Below, piece after piece: positions 38,082 to 47,199 of a DNA stretch of 64,000 nt. Made by a program: the position numbers and the translations under genes. Positions within the stretch are counted from its first letter, which is position 1; every line of letters starts with the position of its first letter. Below the pieces are notes generated by a model. That model ran no database searches and was not told where the DNA came from. It saw only the letters and a program-made list of their open reading frames with translations. This stretch comes from Porticoccus sp. W117 (GTDB taxonomy: Bacteria > Pseudomonadota > Gammaproteobacteria > Pseudomonadales > Porticoccaceae), in assembly GCF_030341905.1 (NCBI RefSeq), contig NZ_JATAAF010000006.1:1-64000 (forward strand), in the 5' to 3' direction.

Positions 38082-39164
38082 ATGATGCACGCCTCACAAC
38101 AACCGGGGTCGTCTCCCCATACCCATACCGGCCGCAGCACCGCACGGGTGATGCAGCTGGTACTGCTGGCCACCTTGCCGGGGATTGCCGCGCTGGTATT
38201 TTATTTTGGCTGGGGGGTGTTGATTAACCTGTTGCTGGCCAGCCTCACCGCCATTGTCGCTGAGGCCGCCATACTGAAACTGCGGCAGAAGCCGGTAGGT
38301 TTTTACCTGAAAGACTACAGCGCCCTGGTAACTGCTGTTTTGCTGGCGGTGGCGTTGCCGCCTCTGGCACCCTGGTGGCTGGTGGTTACCGGCACCCTGT
38401 TTGCCATCGTAATCGCCAAACATTTGTACGGCGGCCTCGGTTACAACCCGTTCAATCCCGCTATGGTGGGTTACGTGGTGTTGTTGATTTCCTTTCCCGT
38501 AGAGATGACTCGCTGGTTAACGCCAGCCACTATTCTCGACAGTGGAGCCAATTTGCCTGGGCTATCGCAGAGTCTTGCGCTGGTATTTACCAGCTCACCC
38601 GCTCTTGATGGACTGTGGGACGGCATCAGTGGCGCCACCCCGCTCGATCTGTTTAAACACAACAGCGGCCAGCTGGTGGAACAGTTCTATCAGGGCGAAG
38701 TGTTGTTCAGTGAAGGGCGCTGGGCTGGTGTCGGTTGGGAATGGGTCAACCTCGGCTTTCTGGCTGGCGGCATATTCCTGCTGTGGCAACGCATCTTCAC
38801 CTGGCACGCCCCGGTGGCCATGCTCGCCATGTTGCTGTTACTGGCACTGATATTCCACGATGGTGGCAGTTCCCACAGCCTGGGTTCTCCGGCACTGCAC
38901 CTGCTCAGCGGCGCCACCATGTTGGGGGCATTTTTTATTGTTACCGACCCGGTGACGTCTGCCACCAGCAATTTTGGACGATTGATCTACGGCGCCCTGA
39001 TTGGCCTGCTGGTCTACATTATTCGCGCCTGGGGCAGCTATCCGGATGCTGTCGCCTTCGCCGTATTGCTGGCCAATTTTGCCGCGCCCTTTGTCGATTA
39101 CTACACCCTGCCTCGCAGCTACGGCCATGAGCGCCGCCGCCGGGCCACAGAGCAGCAGGAGTAA
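38082..39164 (+). CDS. rsxD: Rsx/Rnf electron transport complex subunit D
   Basis: 360 aa NqrB/RnfD-type membrane protein with nine to ten helices. The covalent-flavin motif is seen as [10 protein letters not shown] (Thr for FMN). Other blocks: [20 protein letters not shown] and [21 protein letters not shown]. It starts two bases after the rsxC stop and ends just before the rsxG ribosome site. Confidence 0.95.
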   Translation: MMHASQQPGSSPHTHTGRSTARVMQLVLLATLPGIAALVFYFGWGVLINLLLASLTAIVAEAAILKLRQKPVGFYLKDYSALVTAVLLAVALPPLAPWWLVVTGTLFAIVIAKHLYGGLGYNPFNPAMVGYVVLLISFPVEMTRWLTPATILDSGANLPGLSQSLALVFTSSPALDGLWDGISGATPLDLFKHNSGQLVEQFYQGEVLFSEGRWAGVGWEWVNLGFLAGGIFLLWQRIFTWHAPVAMLAMLLLLALIFHDGGSSHSLGSPALHLLSGATMLGAFFIVTDPVTSATSNFGRLIYGALIGLLVYIIRAWGSYPDAVAFAVLLANFAAPFVDYYTLPRSYGHERRRRATEQQE

Positions 39165-39168
39165 AACC

Positions 39169-39825
39169 GTGTCTACAGAGCGGGCTTCAATTCGTAAAAA
39201 CAGCCTTATTCTCGGCGCTGTGGCGCTGGTTACCGGCACCCTGCTGGCCACCACCCAAGTGGCCACCAAAGACAAAATTGCCTTGGCCCAGCGCCAGGCG
39301 GAGCAAAAAGCGCTGCTGGAAATACTGCCCATTGAGCAACACAGCAACGACCTGCTAATGGATGTGGTACCGGTACCGGAACAACACTGGGAACTGCTGG
39401 GCCTGGATAAAGGCGGGCAAATACACATAGGCCGCGACGAAAATGGCCAGGTGAATGCGCTGATCCTGCCCACTGTCGCCAAAGATGGCTACAGTGGCGA
39501 TATTCATATGATTATCGGCATCCGCGTGGACGGCACAGTCGCCGGGGTGCGCATTACCGATCATCGAGAAACCCCCGGCTTGGGGGACAAGGTGGAATTG
39601 AAGAAAAGCAATTGGGTGCTGAGTTTTAATGGCAAATCCCTGTCGCAAACCGGTGTTGGCGCCTGGGCCGTAAAAAAAGACGGCGGCGAGTTCGACCAGT
39701 TTACCGGTGCCACCATCACCCCGCGGGCGGTGGTCAACCAGATCAGGCAGGTTCTGTATTATTTTGAACAGGACAAGGAGCGGTTATTAAAGCAAGCTCA
39801 AAAACCTGCCGGGAGTGACAAATGA
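39169..39825 (+). CDS. rsxG: Rsx/Rnf electron transport complex subunit G
   Basis: 218 aa. One membrane helix (LILGAVALVTGTLLATTQVA) and a periplasmic FMN-binding domain; the covalent FMN Thr is in DQFTGATITPRAVV. GTG 39169 has AGGAG seven bases upstream and lies 4 bases after rsxD. Longer in-frame starts sit inside rsxD and are rejected. Confidence 0.94.
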   Translation: MSTERASIRKNSLILGAVALVTGTLLATTQVATKDKIALAQRQAEQKALLEILPIEQHSNDLLMDVVPVPEQHWELLGLDKGGQIHIGRDENGQVNALILPTVAKDGYSGDIHMIIGIRVDGTVAGVRITDHRETPGLGDKVELKKSNWVLSFNGKSLSQTGVGAWAVKKDGGEFDQFTGATITPRAVVNQIRQVLYYFEQDKERLLKQAQKPAGSDK

Positions 39826-39828
39826 TAT

Positions 39829-39918
39829 GGGGGTGGCTATCTGTGACCGCGGCCAGCAGGGATGCTGGCCACGAGCCTCCACGGACGGATTCACGGCGTG
39901 TCACAGATAGCCACCCCC
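39829..39918. repeat. 90 bp three-stem element between rsxG and rsxE
   Basis: A perfect 19 bp inverted pair (39829-39847 GGGGGTGGCTATCTGTGAC, 39900-39918) encloses a perfect hairpin GGCCAGC-AGGGAT-GCTGGCC (39851-39870) and an imperfect one (CTCCACGGACGGATTCACGG). The fold would be a three-way junction. It starts 3 bases after the rsxG stop. Confidence 0.88.
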
Positions 39919-39955
39919 GTGTCATTGCTCGGTTCAATTCAGGTAAAACGAAAAA

Positions 39956-40672
39956 ATGAGCAATACAAACACTTACCAAAAACTGGTCGTTGACGGCCTA
40001 TGGAAAAACAACCCGGCGCTGGTGCAGCTGCTGGGCCTGTGCCCGTTGTTGGCGGTAACCGGCTCCGTGGTCAATGCCCTAGGGCTGGGGCTGGCTACCC
40101 TGCTGGTGCTGGTGGGCTCAAACATCGTCGTCTCCCTGGTGCGCCGTCAGGTGTCCGACGCGGTACGGCTGCCCGCGTTTGTAATGATTATCGCCACCTT
40201 TACCACCTGCACCGAACTGTTAATGAAAGCCTACACCTACGAGCTGTACACGGTGCTGGGCATCTTTATTCCATTGATAGTTACCAACTGCGCCATTCTA
40301 GGCCGTGCCGAAGCCTTTGCCAGCAAGAATGGCGTCTGGGCATCCGCGGTAGATGGCCTGATGATGGGCATTGGTTTTGCCCTGGTGCTACTGGCCATTG
40401 GCGCAGTGCGGGAGTTGCTGGGCAGCGGCACCCTGTTTGCCGACATGCAATTGCTGTTTGGCCCCGTTGCCGAAAACTGGACAATTCGCATTCTGCCGGG
40501 CGGCTACCATTTCTTAGTAGCCATCCTGCCGCCGGGGGCATTTTTGGTCACCGGCTTTTTGATCGCCCTGAAAAACAGTATCGACCATCGCAACGAGAAA
40601 CGCGCTGCCGCTAAACGCCAGCCAGTGGTAGCGGGCAGCAAACGTATACGCACCACAGAAGTTGCCGACTAA
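39956..40672 (+). CDS. rsxE: Rsx/Rnf electron transport complex subunit E
   Basis: 238 aa, six membrane helices. Start block [31 protein letters not shown] and [21 protein letters not shown] are diagnostic. It pairs with RsxA. In E. coli nth follows; here an S9 peptidase gene follows after 130 bases. The 130-base gap to rsxG carries the three-stem element. Confidence 0.95.
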   Translation: MSNTNTYQKLVVDGLWKNNPALVQLLGLCPLLAVTGSVVNALGLGLATLLVLVGSNIVVSLVRRQVSDAVRLPAFVMIIATFTTCTELLMKAYTYELYTVLGIFIPLIVTNCAILGRAEAFASKNGVWASAVDGLMMGIGFALVLLAIGAVRELLGSGTLFADMQLLFGPVAENWTIRILPGGYHFLVAILPPGAFLVTGFLIALKNSIDHRNEKRAAAKRQPVVAGSKRIRTTEVAD

Positions 40673-40802
40673 ACGGCGTCGTCCACTGCCTTGCTGAACT
40701 TTCCAAAAATTTACAGGGGGGAAGGGGCGTTGTTATGCGTCTTACTATAGAGAACACATCCGTCTACCTGTCACAAATGCAGACTCAACCAAGGCACAAT
40801 TT

Positions 40803-42971
40803 ATGAACCATACCAATAAAACAGGCCTGCTACCTGCCACACTGGTTGCAGCTACCCTACTCGCTGGCTGCAGCGACAACCGCCAGACAACTGACTCCAC
40901 TATGAACAACAACTCACTCACTCCCCCTGTGGCAAAGAAAGTCCCATACGAAATGACCAGCCATGGGGACACTCGCATCGACAACTACTACTGGATGCGT
41001 GACGACGAACGCAAAAACCCTGAAATGCTCGCCCACCTGGAGGCAGAGAACGCCTATCAGGCACAGGTGATGGCCCACACCCAGGGGTTACAGGACAGTC
41101 TTTTTGAGGAAATAGTCAGCCGTATCAACAAAGATGAAACCTCCGTGCCGGTACTCAGCAATGGTTACTGGTACAACGCCGAATTCAGTGGCGATAACGA
41201 TTACCCCATCCACACTCGCCGCAAAGGCGCAGAAGACGGCGAACGGCAAGTTCTGCTGGACATCAACCAGCTAGCCAGTGAACACGCCTATTTCAGTTTG
41301 GGTAGCTACGCGGTAAGTACCGACAACCAGACACTGGCCTACTCCGCCGACACCCTCAGCCGCCGTATTTACGACATTCAGTTCAAAAACCTGAAAACCG
41401 GCGAACTGCTGGCAGACACCCTCACCGGCACCGATGGCTCGATGGTTTGGGCCAACGACAACAAAACCATTTTCTACATCAAAAAAGACCCGGTCACCCT
41501 GCTGGGCTACCAGGTGTACCGCCACACCCTGGGTACCCCCCAGTCCGACGATGTTCTGGTGTATGAAGAAACCAACAACGAGCTGTACATTGGCATTTCC
41601 AAATCCAAAGATGGCAGCACCCTGTACATTTACCAGGACGGCACCAACGAAGAAGCCATGCTGGTACTTGATGCAAACACACCGCAGGGCCAGTTCAAGC
41701 ACTTCCACCCTATGGAAGACGGCTTGAAATACAGCGTTCAGAAAAATGGCGAGTGGTACTACGTACACACCAACTGGAAAGCGGAAAACTACCGGCTGAT
41801 GAAAGTACACCAGGATCACAGCGCCGACAAAAGCCAGTGGCAAGAAGTGGTTGGCCACAAACCGGATATCTATCTCGATGGGGTAGAAATATTTAAAGAC
41901 CACATCGTGCTGAGCCAGAAAACCCGCGGCCAGATTGAATTGAGCATTATGGAACTGGAAAGCGGTAACACCCGCCCCATTTCATTTGATGAATCCCTTT
42001 ACGTAGCGGGATTTGCTTCGAATCTGGAAATGGACAACAGCAGCGTTCGCGTCGCCTACACCTCCATGACCACACCAGGCACCGTATACGACGTTGACTT
42101 GACCAGCGGTGAAAAAACCCTGAAAAAGCAGGAAAAAGTGCTCGGTGACTTCAACCCAGGCGACTACGCTGCAGAGCGGATTTTTGTCGCTGCTCGCGAC
42201 GGCACTGAAGTACCCGTAAGCCTGGTGTACAAAAAATCCCTGTTCAAAAAAGACGGCAGCAACCCACTGTGGCAATACGCTTACGGTTCTTACGGCAGCA
42301 CCATTGAACCGGAATTCCGTGCATCACGCCTGCCCCTGCTGGATCGCGGCTTTGTCTATGCCATCGCCCATATTCGCGGCGGCAAAATGCTTGGCCAAGA
42401 GTGGTACGACCAGGGACGTATGTTTGAAAAAATTAACACCTTTACGGATTTTATCGACGTCACCAAAGCGCTGACAGCGCAAGGCTACGGCCACAAAGAC
42501 AAGGTATTCGCTCAGGGCGGCAGCGCCGGCGGCCTGCTGATGGGAGCCGTCGCGAATATGGCGCCTGAACTCTACCGCGGCATGCACGCGGCAGTGCCTT
42601 TCGTAGACGTGGTCACCACCATGCTGGACGAAAGCATTCCCCTCACCACCAACGAATACGGCGAATGGGGCAACCCCAACAACAAAGACAGTTACGACTA
42701 CATGCTGTCCTACTCACCATACGATCAGGTTAAAGCCCAGAACTACCCCAACATGCTGGTCACCACCGGCCTGCACGATTCGCAAGTGCAATACTTTGAG
42801 CCCATGAAATGGGTAGCGAAACTACGGGAACTGAAAACCGACGACAACCGCCTGCTGTTTAAAACCGACATGGAAGCGGGCCACGGCGGTGCATCCGGGC
42901 GCTTTAAAAGCCTGCATGAAACGGCGTTGGTTTATGCGTTTATGTTTGATTTGATTGGCGTAGAGAAGTAA
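40803..42971 (+). CDS. S9A prolyl oligopeptidase (oligopeptidase B-like) lipoprotein
   Basis: 722 aa. A lipobox (LLAGCSDN) makes it a membrane-anchored periplasmic enzyme, unlike cytosolic E. coli PtrB. A seven-bladed propeller (about 50-430) gates the catalytic domain. The triad is visible: Ser in FAQGGSAGGLLMGA (S574), Asp in TGLHDSQV (D659) and His in MEAGHGGASGR (H694). The entry block MTSHGDTRIDNYYWMRDDERKNPEML is typical of oligopeptidase B. It probably cleaves short peptides after basic residues. It appears monocistronic. Confidence 0.9.
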   Translation: MNHTNKTGLLPATLVAATLLAGCSDNRQTTDSTMNNNSLTPPVAKKVPYEMTSHGDTRIDNYYWMRDDERKNPEMLAHLEAENAYQAQVMAHTQGLQDSLFEEIVSRINKDETSVPVLSNGYWYNAEFSGDNDYPIHTRRKGAEDGERQVLLDINQLASEHAYFSLGSYAVSTDNQTLAYSADTLSRRIYDIQFKNLKTGELLADTLTGTDGSMVWANDNKTIFYIKKDPVTLLGYQVYRHTLGTPQSDDVLVYEETNNELYIGISKSKDGSTLYIYQDGTNEEAMLVLDANTPQGQFKHFHPMEDGLKYSVQKNGEWYYVHTNWKAENYRLMKVHQDHSADKSQWQEVVGHKPDIYLDGVEIFKDHIVLSQKTRGQIELSIMELESGNTRPISFDESLYVAGFASNLEMDNSSVRVAYTSMTTPGTVYDVDLTSGEKTLKKQEKVLGDFNPGDYAAERIFVAARDGTEVPVSLVYKKSLFKKDGSNPLWQYAYGSYGSTIEPEFRASRLPLLDRGFVYAIAHIRGGKMLGQEWYDQGRMFEKINTFTDFIDVTKALTAQGYGHKDKVFAQGGSAGGLLMGAVANMAPELYRGMHAAVPFVDVVTTMLDESIPLTTNEYGEWGNPNNKDSYDYMLSYSPYDQVKAQNYPNMLVTTGLHDSQVQYFEPMKWVAKLRELKTDDNRLLFKTDMEAGHGGASGRFKSLHETALVYAFMFDLIGVEK

Positions 42972-42979
42972 ACGCACTT

Positions 42980-43050
42980 GTCATTCTGAGCACAGCGAAG
43001 AATCTCGAATTAAAAACCAACTAGAGATCCTTCGCCATGCTCAGGATGGC
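42980..43050. repeat. dispersed hairpin repeat, type 1
   Basis: GTCATTCTGAGCACAGCGAA pairs with TTCGCCATGCTCAGGATGGC. It lies between the convergent peptidase and hydrolase genes. Confidence 0.85.
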
Positions 43051-43058
43051 AATATTTA

Positions 43059-43844
43059 TTACTTAAAAAAATCCACCAATGTCGCTTCTAACAACGGTAA
43101 ATTCATTTTATGGATTGAGTGTTCCGAGCCTGGAATGACTGCCAATTGAGCATCTTCAATAGCACGGTACATATTTACTGTGTGCTCCAAAGTGATAAAG
43201 TCTCTATCACCAAGTACAACTAATGTTTTTGCTTTAATACGCTCAAGGTCTTTCTCTGTCCACTCAGGGCTTGTCAGCCAGAGATTTTTTAATTCATCTA
43301 CAAACTCAGAAAACCCGTCCATACTCTGCGAGTGTTTCAGGTAGTTCTGCTTTGCAGTTTCGCTCATATTTTCCCCATTCAAGCCGGAGATATATTCACG
43401 AACACTTACAGGCAAACCATCGAAATGATAGTTCGCGCCCACAACGGCCAGGCGATCTATCATGTCTGGCTGATTCATAGCAATGTATAAGCCAATAATT
43501 CCACCATCACTGTGCCCAACAAAGTCAACGACTCCCAAATTCAGCTTTCTGATTAGCTGGATGACATCTTCGCTTTCCAGCTTATAGGAAAGGGGTTTAT
43601 CTGAAGGTGTGCTGTAGCCATGCTCCCTTAAATCAATTGCAATTACCTTGTGACTCTTAGCCAGTGGAGCAATCAGGTCTCTCAAAGAGTCTACCGAACC
43701 GGAACCGCCATGAATTAGCAATAAAGGTTTACCACTTCCATGCAATTCGTAGTACAAAACAACATCATTTACCGCTAACTTATCAGCTTGGCAATTGAAA
43801 ACAGTTGCCAGACACCAGGTAACCAACAGCATTACTTTTTTCAT
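43059..43844 (-). CDS. secreted alpha/beta-hydrolase
   Basis: 261 aa with a signal peptide (KKVMLLVTWCLATVFNCQA). Oxyanion block LLLIHGGSGSVDSL, nucleophile elbow DFVGHSDGGIIGLYIAM (S112), acid LVVLGDRDFI and His in VIPGSEHSIHKM complete the triad. Substrate unknown. AAGGAGAAG precedes the ATG. The gene is noticeably AT-richer than its neighbours, suggesting recent arrival. Confidence 0.85.
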   Translation of the reverse strand: MKKVMLLVTWCLATVFNCQADKLAVNDVVLYYELHGSGKPLLLIHGGSGSVDSLRDLIAPLAKSHKVIAIDLREHGYSTPSDKPLSYKLESEDVIQLIRKLNLGVVDFVGHSDGGIIGLYIAMNQPDMIDRLAVVGANYHFDGLPVSVREYISGLNGENMSETAKQNYLKHSQSMDGFSEFVDELKNLWLTSPEWTEKDLERIKAKTLVVLGDRDFITLEHTVNMYRAIEDAQLAVIPGSEHSIHKMNLPLLEATLVDFFK

Positions 43845-43891
43845 TTTCTTCTCCTTGTATTCCCTATTCCCAAAAACAACACATATAAGCC

Positions 43892-44104
43892 CTATGCTTC
43901 CGTTGGAGGATATTTTTCAAGTAACGATTTAGGCCTAACCGGCCTTAGTTCAAACCCCCCACCACAATTCGGGCACACGCCAGCCAACTCTCCTTCCACA
44001 CAATCCCGGCAAAACGTACATTCAAACGAACAGATCATCGCCTCCCGGGAATCCGGTGGCAGTGATTTTTGGCAACGTTCGCATTCAGGTTTTAGTTTCA
44101 GCAT
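43892..44104 (-). CDS. DUF1272 Cys-rich small protein
   Basis: 70 aa. Four Cys pairs suited to zinc binding: KPECERCQKSLPPDSREAMI, CSFECTFCRDCVEGELAGVC and CPNCGGGFELRPVRP. It matches the DUF1272 pattern; function unknown. Its start lies 20 bases inside the upstream Mpo1-like gene, so the two are translationally linked. Confidence 0.87.
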   Translation of the reverse strand: MLKLKPECERCQKSLPPDSREAMICSFECTFCRDCVEGELAGVCPNCGGGFELRPVRPKSLLEKYPPTEA

Positions 44105-44540
44105 CGGATTGTCCAGATGTGGGGCTGCCCATAAATATCCAGGCCGGGCCGATCAGTAAGAAAGCCAGATCGGTAAAAAATGAGGGGCGCTTTCCTTCCA
44201 GATGGTGGCCAATAAACTGGGCAATCCAGGCAATCACGAATACGGCCAGCGCCCATTGCCACAGCATTCCCAGACTGCGCTCAAGCAAAGCGCACAGTGC
44301 CCAGCAGGCAATAGTGAACAGCAGCATACGCGCAAATACAGTTTGCGACAGGCGAGCGTAAAACCCCCAAACCGGAATAATGACAATAAAAATCAAGTTG
44401 ATACCAAAGACAGAAACCGACCACAGCAAAGCCACAATGGACCAGTAAATAGCAGGCACCGCAATATTGTGGATGCGTTTATTGGTTGGGTGTCGATGGC
44501 TTTCGGCGTATTGCTCAAACCACTGCTGTTGGGTTTTCAA
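44085..44540 (-). CDS. Mpo1-like (DUF962) membrane protein
   Basis: 151 aa with four membrane helices. The N-terminal block WFEQYAESHRHPTNKRIHNIAVPAIY carries the conserved His residues of the DUF962/Mpo1 family, and IAWIAQFIGHHLEGKRPSF the second His set. Yeast Mpo1 is an iron-dependent dioxygenase acting on 2-hydroxy fatty acids. Bacterial function is inferred only. Confidence 0.85.
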   Translation of the reverse strand: MKTQQQWFEQYAESHRHPTNKRIHNIAVPAIYWSIVALLWSVSVFGINLIFIVIIPVWGFYARLSQTVFARMLLFTIACWALCALLERSLGMLWQWALAVFVIAWIAQFIGHHLEGKRPSFFTDLAFLLIGPAWIFMGSPTSGQSDAETKT

Positions 44541-44562
44541 ATATGGCCCTCACTCAAAGCTC

Positions 44563-44650
44563 CGTCATTGCGAGCCGCCGGAGGCGGTGTGGCAATCTCC
44601 ATAATTACACTCTGCATTCACGAGATCGCCGCGCTACGCTCGCGATGACG
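44563..44650. repeat. dispersed hairpin repeat, type 3
   Basis: CGTCATTGCGAGCCGCCGGA opens and CGCTACGCTCGCGATGACG closes the hairpin. Related copies are at 31798-31891 and, as a half copy, 45965-45990. Confidence 0.82.
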
Positions 44651-44661
44651 GGTTGACGAAA

Positions 44662-45129
44662 TTAAACTTCCTCTTCTTCCCCATCGATAATAAAACCGAT
44701 GCGACGGCGGAATTCTTCCTTCTCCACTTTCTCCACATAGCAGAGCAACTGCACGCTGGACTGGTGTGACAGCAACATACAGGGGCTACCATTGATAGTG
44801 CCTTCAATACGAATGCCGTGAAAACTTTCCTGAGCCAGACGCAACACATTAATCTGAATACCACCATTGAGAACCGCAAGAATTGCCGGTTGCTGATCCT
44901 CCGGCAGTTGGTTGCGCCATTGAATCACCGTGTCAGCCAAGCGTCGCATCAACACGCCAGCGGAGCGGTAGTCGTTGCTGACTTCTTCCTCGCTGGGCGC
45001 CGGGGCAATGCTGGTATGGGGCAGCGGCACATTGGCAATGGTGGGCACACACACCATGCCCATGGATTCCACCGCTTCACGCATGGCTTCGCGATTGACC
45101 TGCTCCAGAGTCTTGTCTTGCTCGCTCAT
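44662..45129 (-). CDS. conserved hypothetical protein
   Basis: 155 aa, soluble, no signal peptide. An N-terminal helix (EQVNREAMREAVESMGM), a Pro-rich linker (PTIANVPLPHTSIAPAPSEEEV), then an alpha/beta region (RRLADTVIQWRNQLPEDQQPAILAVLNGGIQINVLRLAQ) and beta strands, ending in the acidic tail DGEEEEV. I do not recognise the family. ATG 45129 has GGAAG upstream; an ATG at 45141 would add four residues. It diverges from the fructosamine-kinase-like gene with 48 bases between starts. Confidence 0.75.
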   Translation of the reverse strand: MSEQDKTLEQVNREAMREAVESMGMVCVPTIANVPLPHTSIAPAPSEEEVSNDYRSAGVLMRRLADTVIQWRNQLPEDQQPAILAVLNGGIQINVLRLAQESFHGIRIEGTINGSPCMLLSHQSSVQLLCYVEKVEKEEFRRRIGFIIDGEEEEV

Positions 45130-45177
45130 AGTCACTTCCATTCTACGGTTTCAGCCCATGGTACCATCACCGCCACC

Positions 45178-45927
45178 ATGTTTATCAAGCACAACCACAG
45201 TCCGTATCGCGATGCCCTGATAAAAGAAGTGGCCGGGCTGCAACTGCTGCGCCAAGGGATCGCCCACGATCCGAAAAACCCACTGCGCATTCCAGAAGTT
45301 TTCAATGTTTCTGAACAACAGTTAACCCTCACCCAAATTACCAGTCAGCGGCCTGGCAAGCATCAGTGGCAGCAACTGGGAGAAGGCCTGGCACGACTTC
45401 ACAGCCAACAACAGAGCCACTATGGCCTGAAAACAGATAACTACATCGGCCTTAACCCCCAACCCAATGGTATTTATCAGGACTGGGGAGCGTTTTTTAT
45501 TCAACAGCGCTTGCAGTACCAGCTATCTCTGATAAGAGACCGCAGCATCCAGAAAAAATGGCAACAAACGCTGGTGCAAAGCAGTGACAAATTAAGGCAG
45601 TTTTTAAACGATAACTGCCCTCACCCCAGCCTGCTTCACGGTGACCTCTGGAATGGCAATGTGCTGTTTAGCTCAGATGCAGTATGGCTGATTGACCCTG
45701 CGATATATTGCGGTGACCGGGAAGCGGATTTGGCTATGACAGAAATGTTTGGTGGCTTTGACCCAGAATTTTATCGCGCCTATGACAATGCGTACCCACG
45801 CACCGATACCTACCAAACCAAGCGGGAAATCTACAATCTGTATCACTATCTGAACCACTACAACTTATTTGGCAGTGGTTATCTGGATGGTTGTGAAAAG
45901 GGGTGGGAAATAATTACTTCGTTATAA
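45178..45927 (+). CDS. fructosamine/ketosamine-3-kinase family protein
   Basis: 249 aa aminoglycoside-phosphotransferase-like kinase. Catalytic loop LLHGDLWNGNVLF and the DFG-equivalent WLIDPAIYCGDREADLAMTEMFGGFDPEFYRAY are diagnostic of the family, which phosphorylates fructosamines (or ribulosamines) on glycated proteins so that they fall off. At 249 aa it is shorter than the usual 285-295: its N-terminal lobe begins late (MFIKHNHSPYRDALIKEVAG), and the first beta strands of the lobe look missing or start at a non-ATG codon further upstream. Confidence 0.88.
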   Translation: MFIKHNHSPYRDALIKEVAGLQLLRQGIAHDPKNPLRIPEVFNVSEQQLTLTQITSQRPGKHQWQQLGEGLARLHSQQQSHYGLKTDNYIGLNPQPNGIYQDWGAFFIQQRLQYQLSLIRDRSIQKKWQQTLVQSSDKLRQFLNDNCPHPSLLHGDLWNGNVLFSSDAVWLIDPAIYCGDREADLAMTEMFGGFDPEFYRAYDNAYPRTDTYQTKREIYNLYHYLNHYNLFGSGYLDGCEKGWEIITSL

Positions 45928-45964
45928 ACACTACGGTTTAAAGAAAAACGATTAGTTCGTTTTT

Positions 45965-45990
45965 CGTCATTGCGAGCGAAGCGCGATGAC
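45965..45990. repeat. half copy of type 3 repeat
   Basis: CGTCATTGCGAGCGAAGCGC followed directly by GATGAC: a shortened palindromic copy of the hairpin repeat seen at 31798 and 44563. Confidence 0.65.
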
Positions 45991-46003
45991 AATTTAAGAT
46001 CGC

Positions 46004-47170
46004 CTACTTACCCAATAACTCTTCCAGTTTGTGATCCAATGCCTCCTGGCGCAGGTGGATTGCCAGAATTTTACCGGTGGCAGCCTCTACCAGATAATTC
46101 GCTGGTACACCTGCGACACCGTACATTTTGGCCACCGGACTTTCGTAGGCCAGCAAGTCGCCGGTATCGATCCAGGGAATCTGTTCTTCTGTAGAGGCGT
46201 CTTGCCAATCGTCACGGTCATCGTCCAGAGTAAAGGAGACAATCTCAAAGCCCTTGTCTTTGTAGTGCTCGTAGGCGGTTTTCATATGGGGGATTTCAGC
46301 GCGGCAGGGGCCACACCAGGAAGCCCAGAACTCCACCAGAACATACTTGTTCTTCCCCAGTACATCCGCCAGATGAAACTCATTGCCTGACAGGTCTTCC
46401 GCGGTAAAATCTTTGATAACCGAGCCGACACCTACCGCTTTCGCTGCTGCCCGCATCGCAATCAGGTTTTTTGCAAACTTCAGATTAAGCTGCGCCTGGC
46501 GATGATCACCCAGTGCCGCCGCCAGCTTCTCCGCAGCGGCCAGTTTGGCTTCTGCATTTTTAAAACGATAGCGGGTGTAGACGAGTGCCTTGACCACATC
46601 GTCATTACTCGACGCTATCTGCTGATCAAGAATAGTCTGTTTTAGTTGTCTTTCCTTATCGGATACAACCCTGAACTGCTCATGACCAAATTCAAGCTGA
46701 CTTAGCTGGTCCTGTAGTTGTCGGTATTCCGCATTGTTCCGCCAAGAGTTAATCAATTTGTCATTGTAGTGGCCACCACTGAGGCTGTAATTACGCCTGT
46801 CTGAAACCACCAATTCAACATCCCCTGGCTCCATCACCAGCTCCAAACGAAACAACGGTGAGTCACTATCGGCAGGGAGAATATCAACTGTTGCCCAGTG
46901 AGCGTCGTTCACTGCGTGCTGGTAAGACCCCGAACCACCACTTAACGGCGCATCCAGCAGAAATTCCATATCGTTCTTTTTCAACATATTGCGATAAATC
47001 GCTACCCGGCTGCCCTCGGGGAAAGCCTCGCCACTTTTAACAGTGAAATTAAAAGTACCCTTATTGATGTCTGCCGGATCAACTTCTGCTGTATCAACTT
47101 TGCTGTCTGACCCACAGGCCACTGCCAGCAGTGACAAGATTGCCACAGCGGTTAGTCGTAAAAATTTCAT
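46004..47170 (-). CDS. TlpA-like thioredoxin-fold lipoprotein with DUF4369-type N-terminus
   Basis: 388 aa. Lipobox LLAVACGSD, then a beta domain (GTFNFTVKSGEAFPEGSRVAIYR) resembling DUF4369, a helical middle (about 150-245) and a C-terminal TlpA/AhpC-TSA domain with redox pair WCGPC (285-289) and cis-Pro loop GVAGVPANYLVE. It should act as a periplasmic disulfide reductase. ATG 47170 is fixed by AAGGAGGG four bases upstream. Last gene of the leftward set, 29 bases after the large lipoprotein gene. This domain pair is most familiar from Bacteroidetes. Confidence 0.87.
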   Translation of the reverse strand: MKFLRLTAVAILSLLAVACGSDSKVDTAEVDPADINKGTFNFTVKSGEAFPEGSRVAIYRNMLKKNDMEFLLDAPLSGGSGSYQHAVNDAHWATVDILPADSDSPLFRLELVMEPGDVELVVSDRRNYSLSGGHYNDKLINSWRNNAEYRQLQDQLSQLEFGHEQFRVVSDKERQLKQTILDQQIASSNDDVVKALVYTRYRFKNAEAKLAAAEKLAAALGDHRQAQLNLKFAKNLIAMRAAAKAVGVGSVIKDFTAEDLSGNEFHLADVLGKNKYVLVEFWASWCGPCRAEIPHMKTAYEHYKDKGFEIVSFTLDDDRDDWQDASTEEQIPWIDTGDLLAYESPVAKMYGVAGVPANYLVEAATGKILAIHLRQEALDHKLEELLGK

Positions 47171-47199
47171 TTTTCCCTCCTTCTTGAAGATAGCTTCAA

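Noticed and set aside
36601-38145. 514-codon open frame on the minus strand across rsxC
   Set aside because: Antisense to rsxC, Leu/Gln/Phe-rich with no family motifs; the rsxC frame has clear Fe-S and NADH motifs.
40680-40802. Promoter of the S9 peptidase (TTGTTA near 40731 with TATAGA)
   Set aside because: The spacer between the hexamers is far too short for sigma-70, and no other pair is convincing.
44662-45129. Phosphoribosyltransferase fragment (LAVLNGG resembles a PRT loop)
   Set aside because: The PRPP-binding signature (four hydrophobic, two acidic residues, then DDxxxTG-like) is absent, so I left it as hypothetical.
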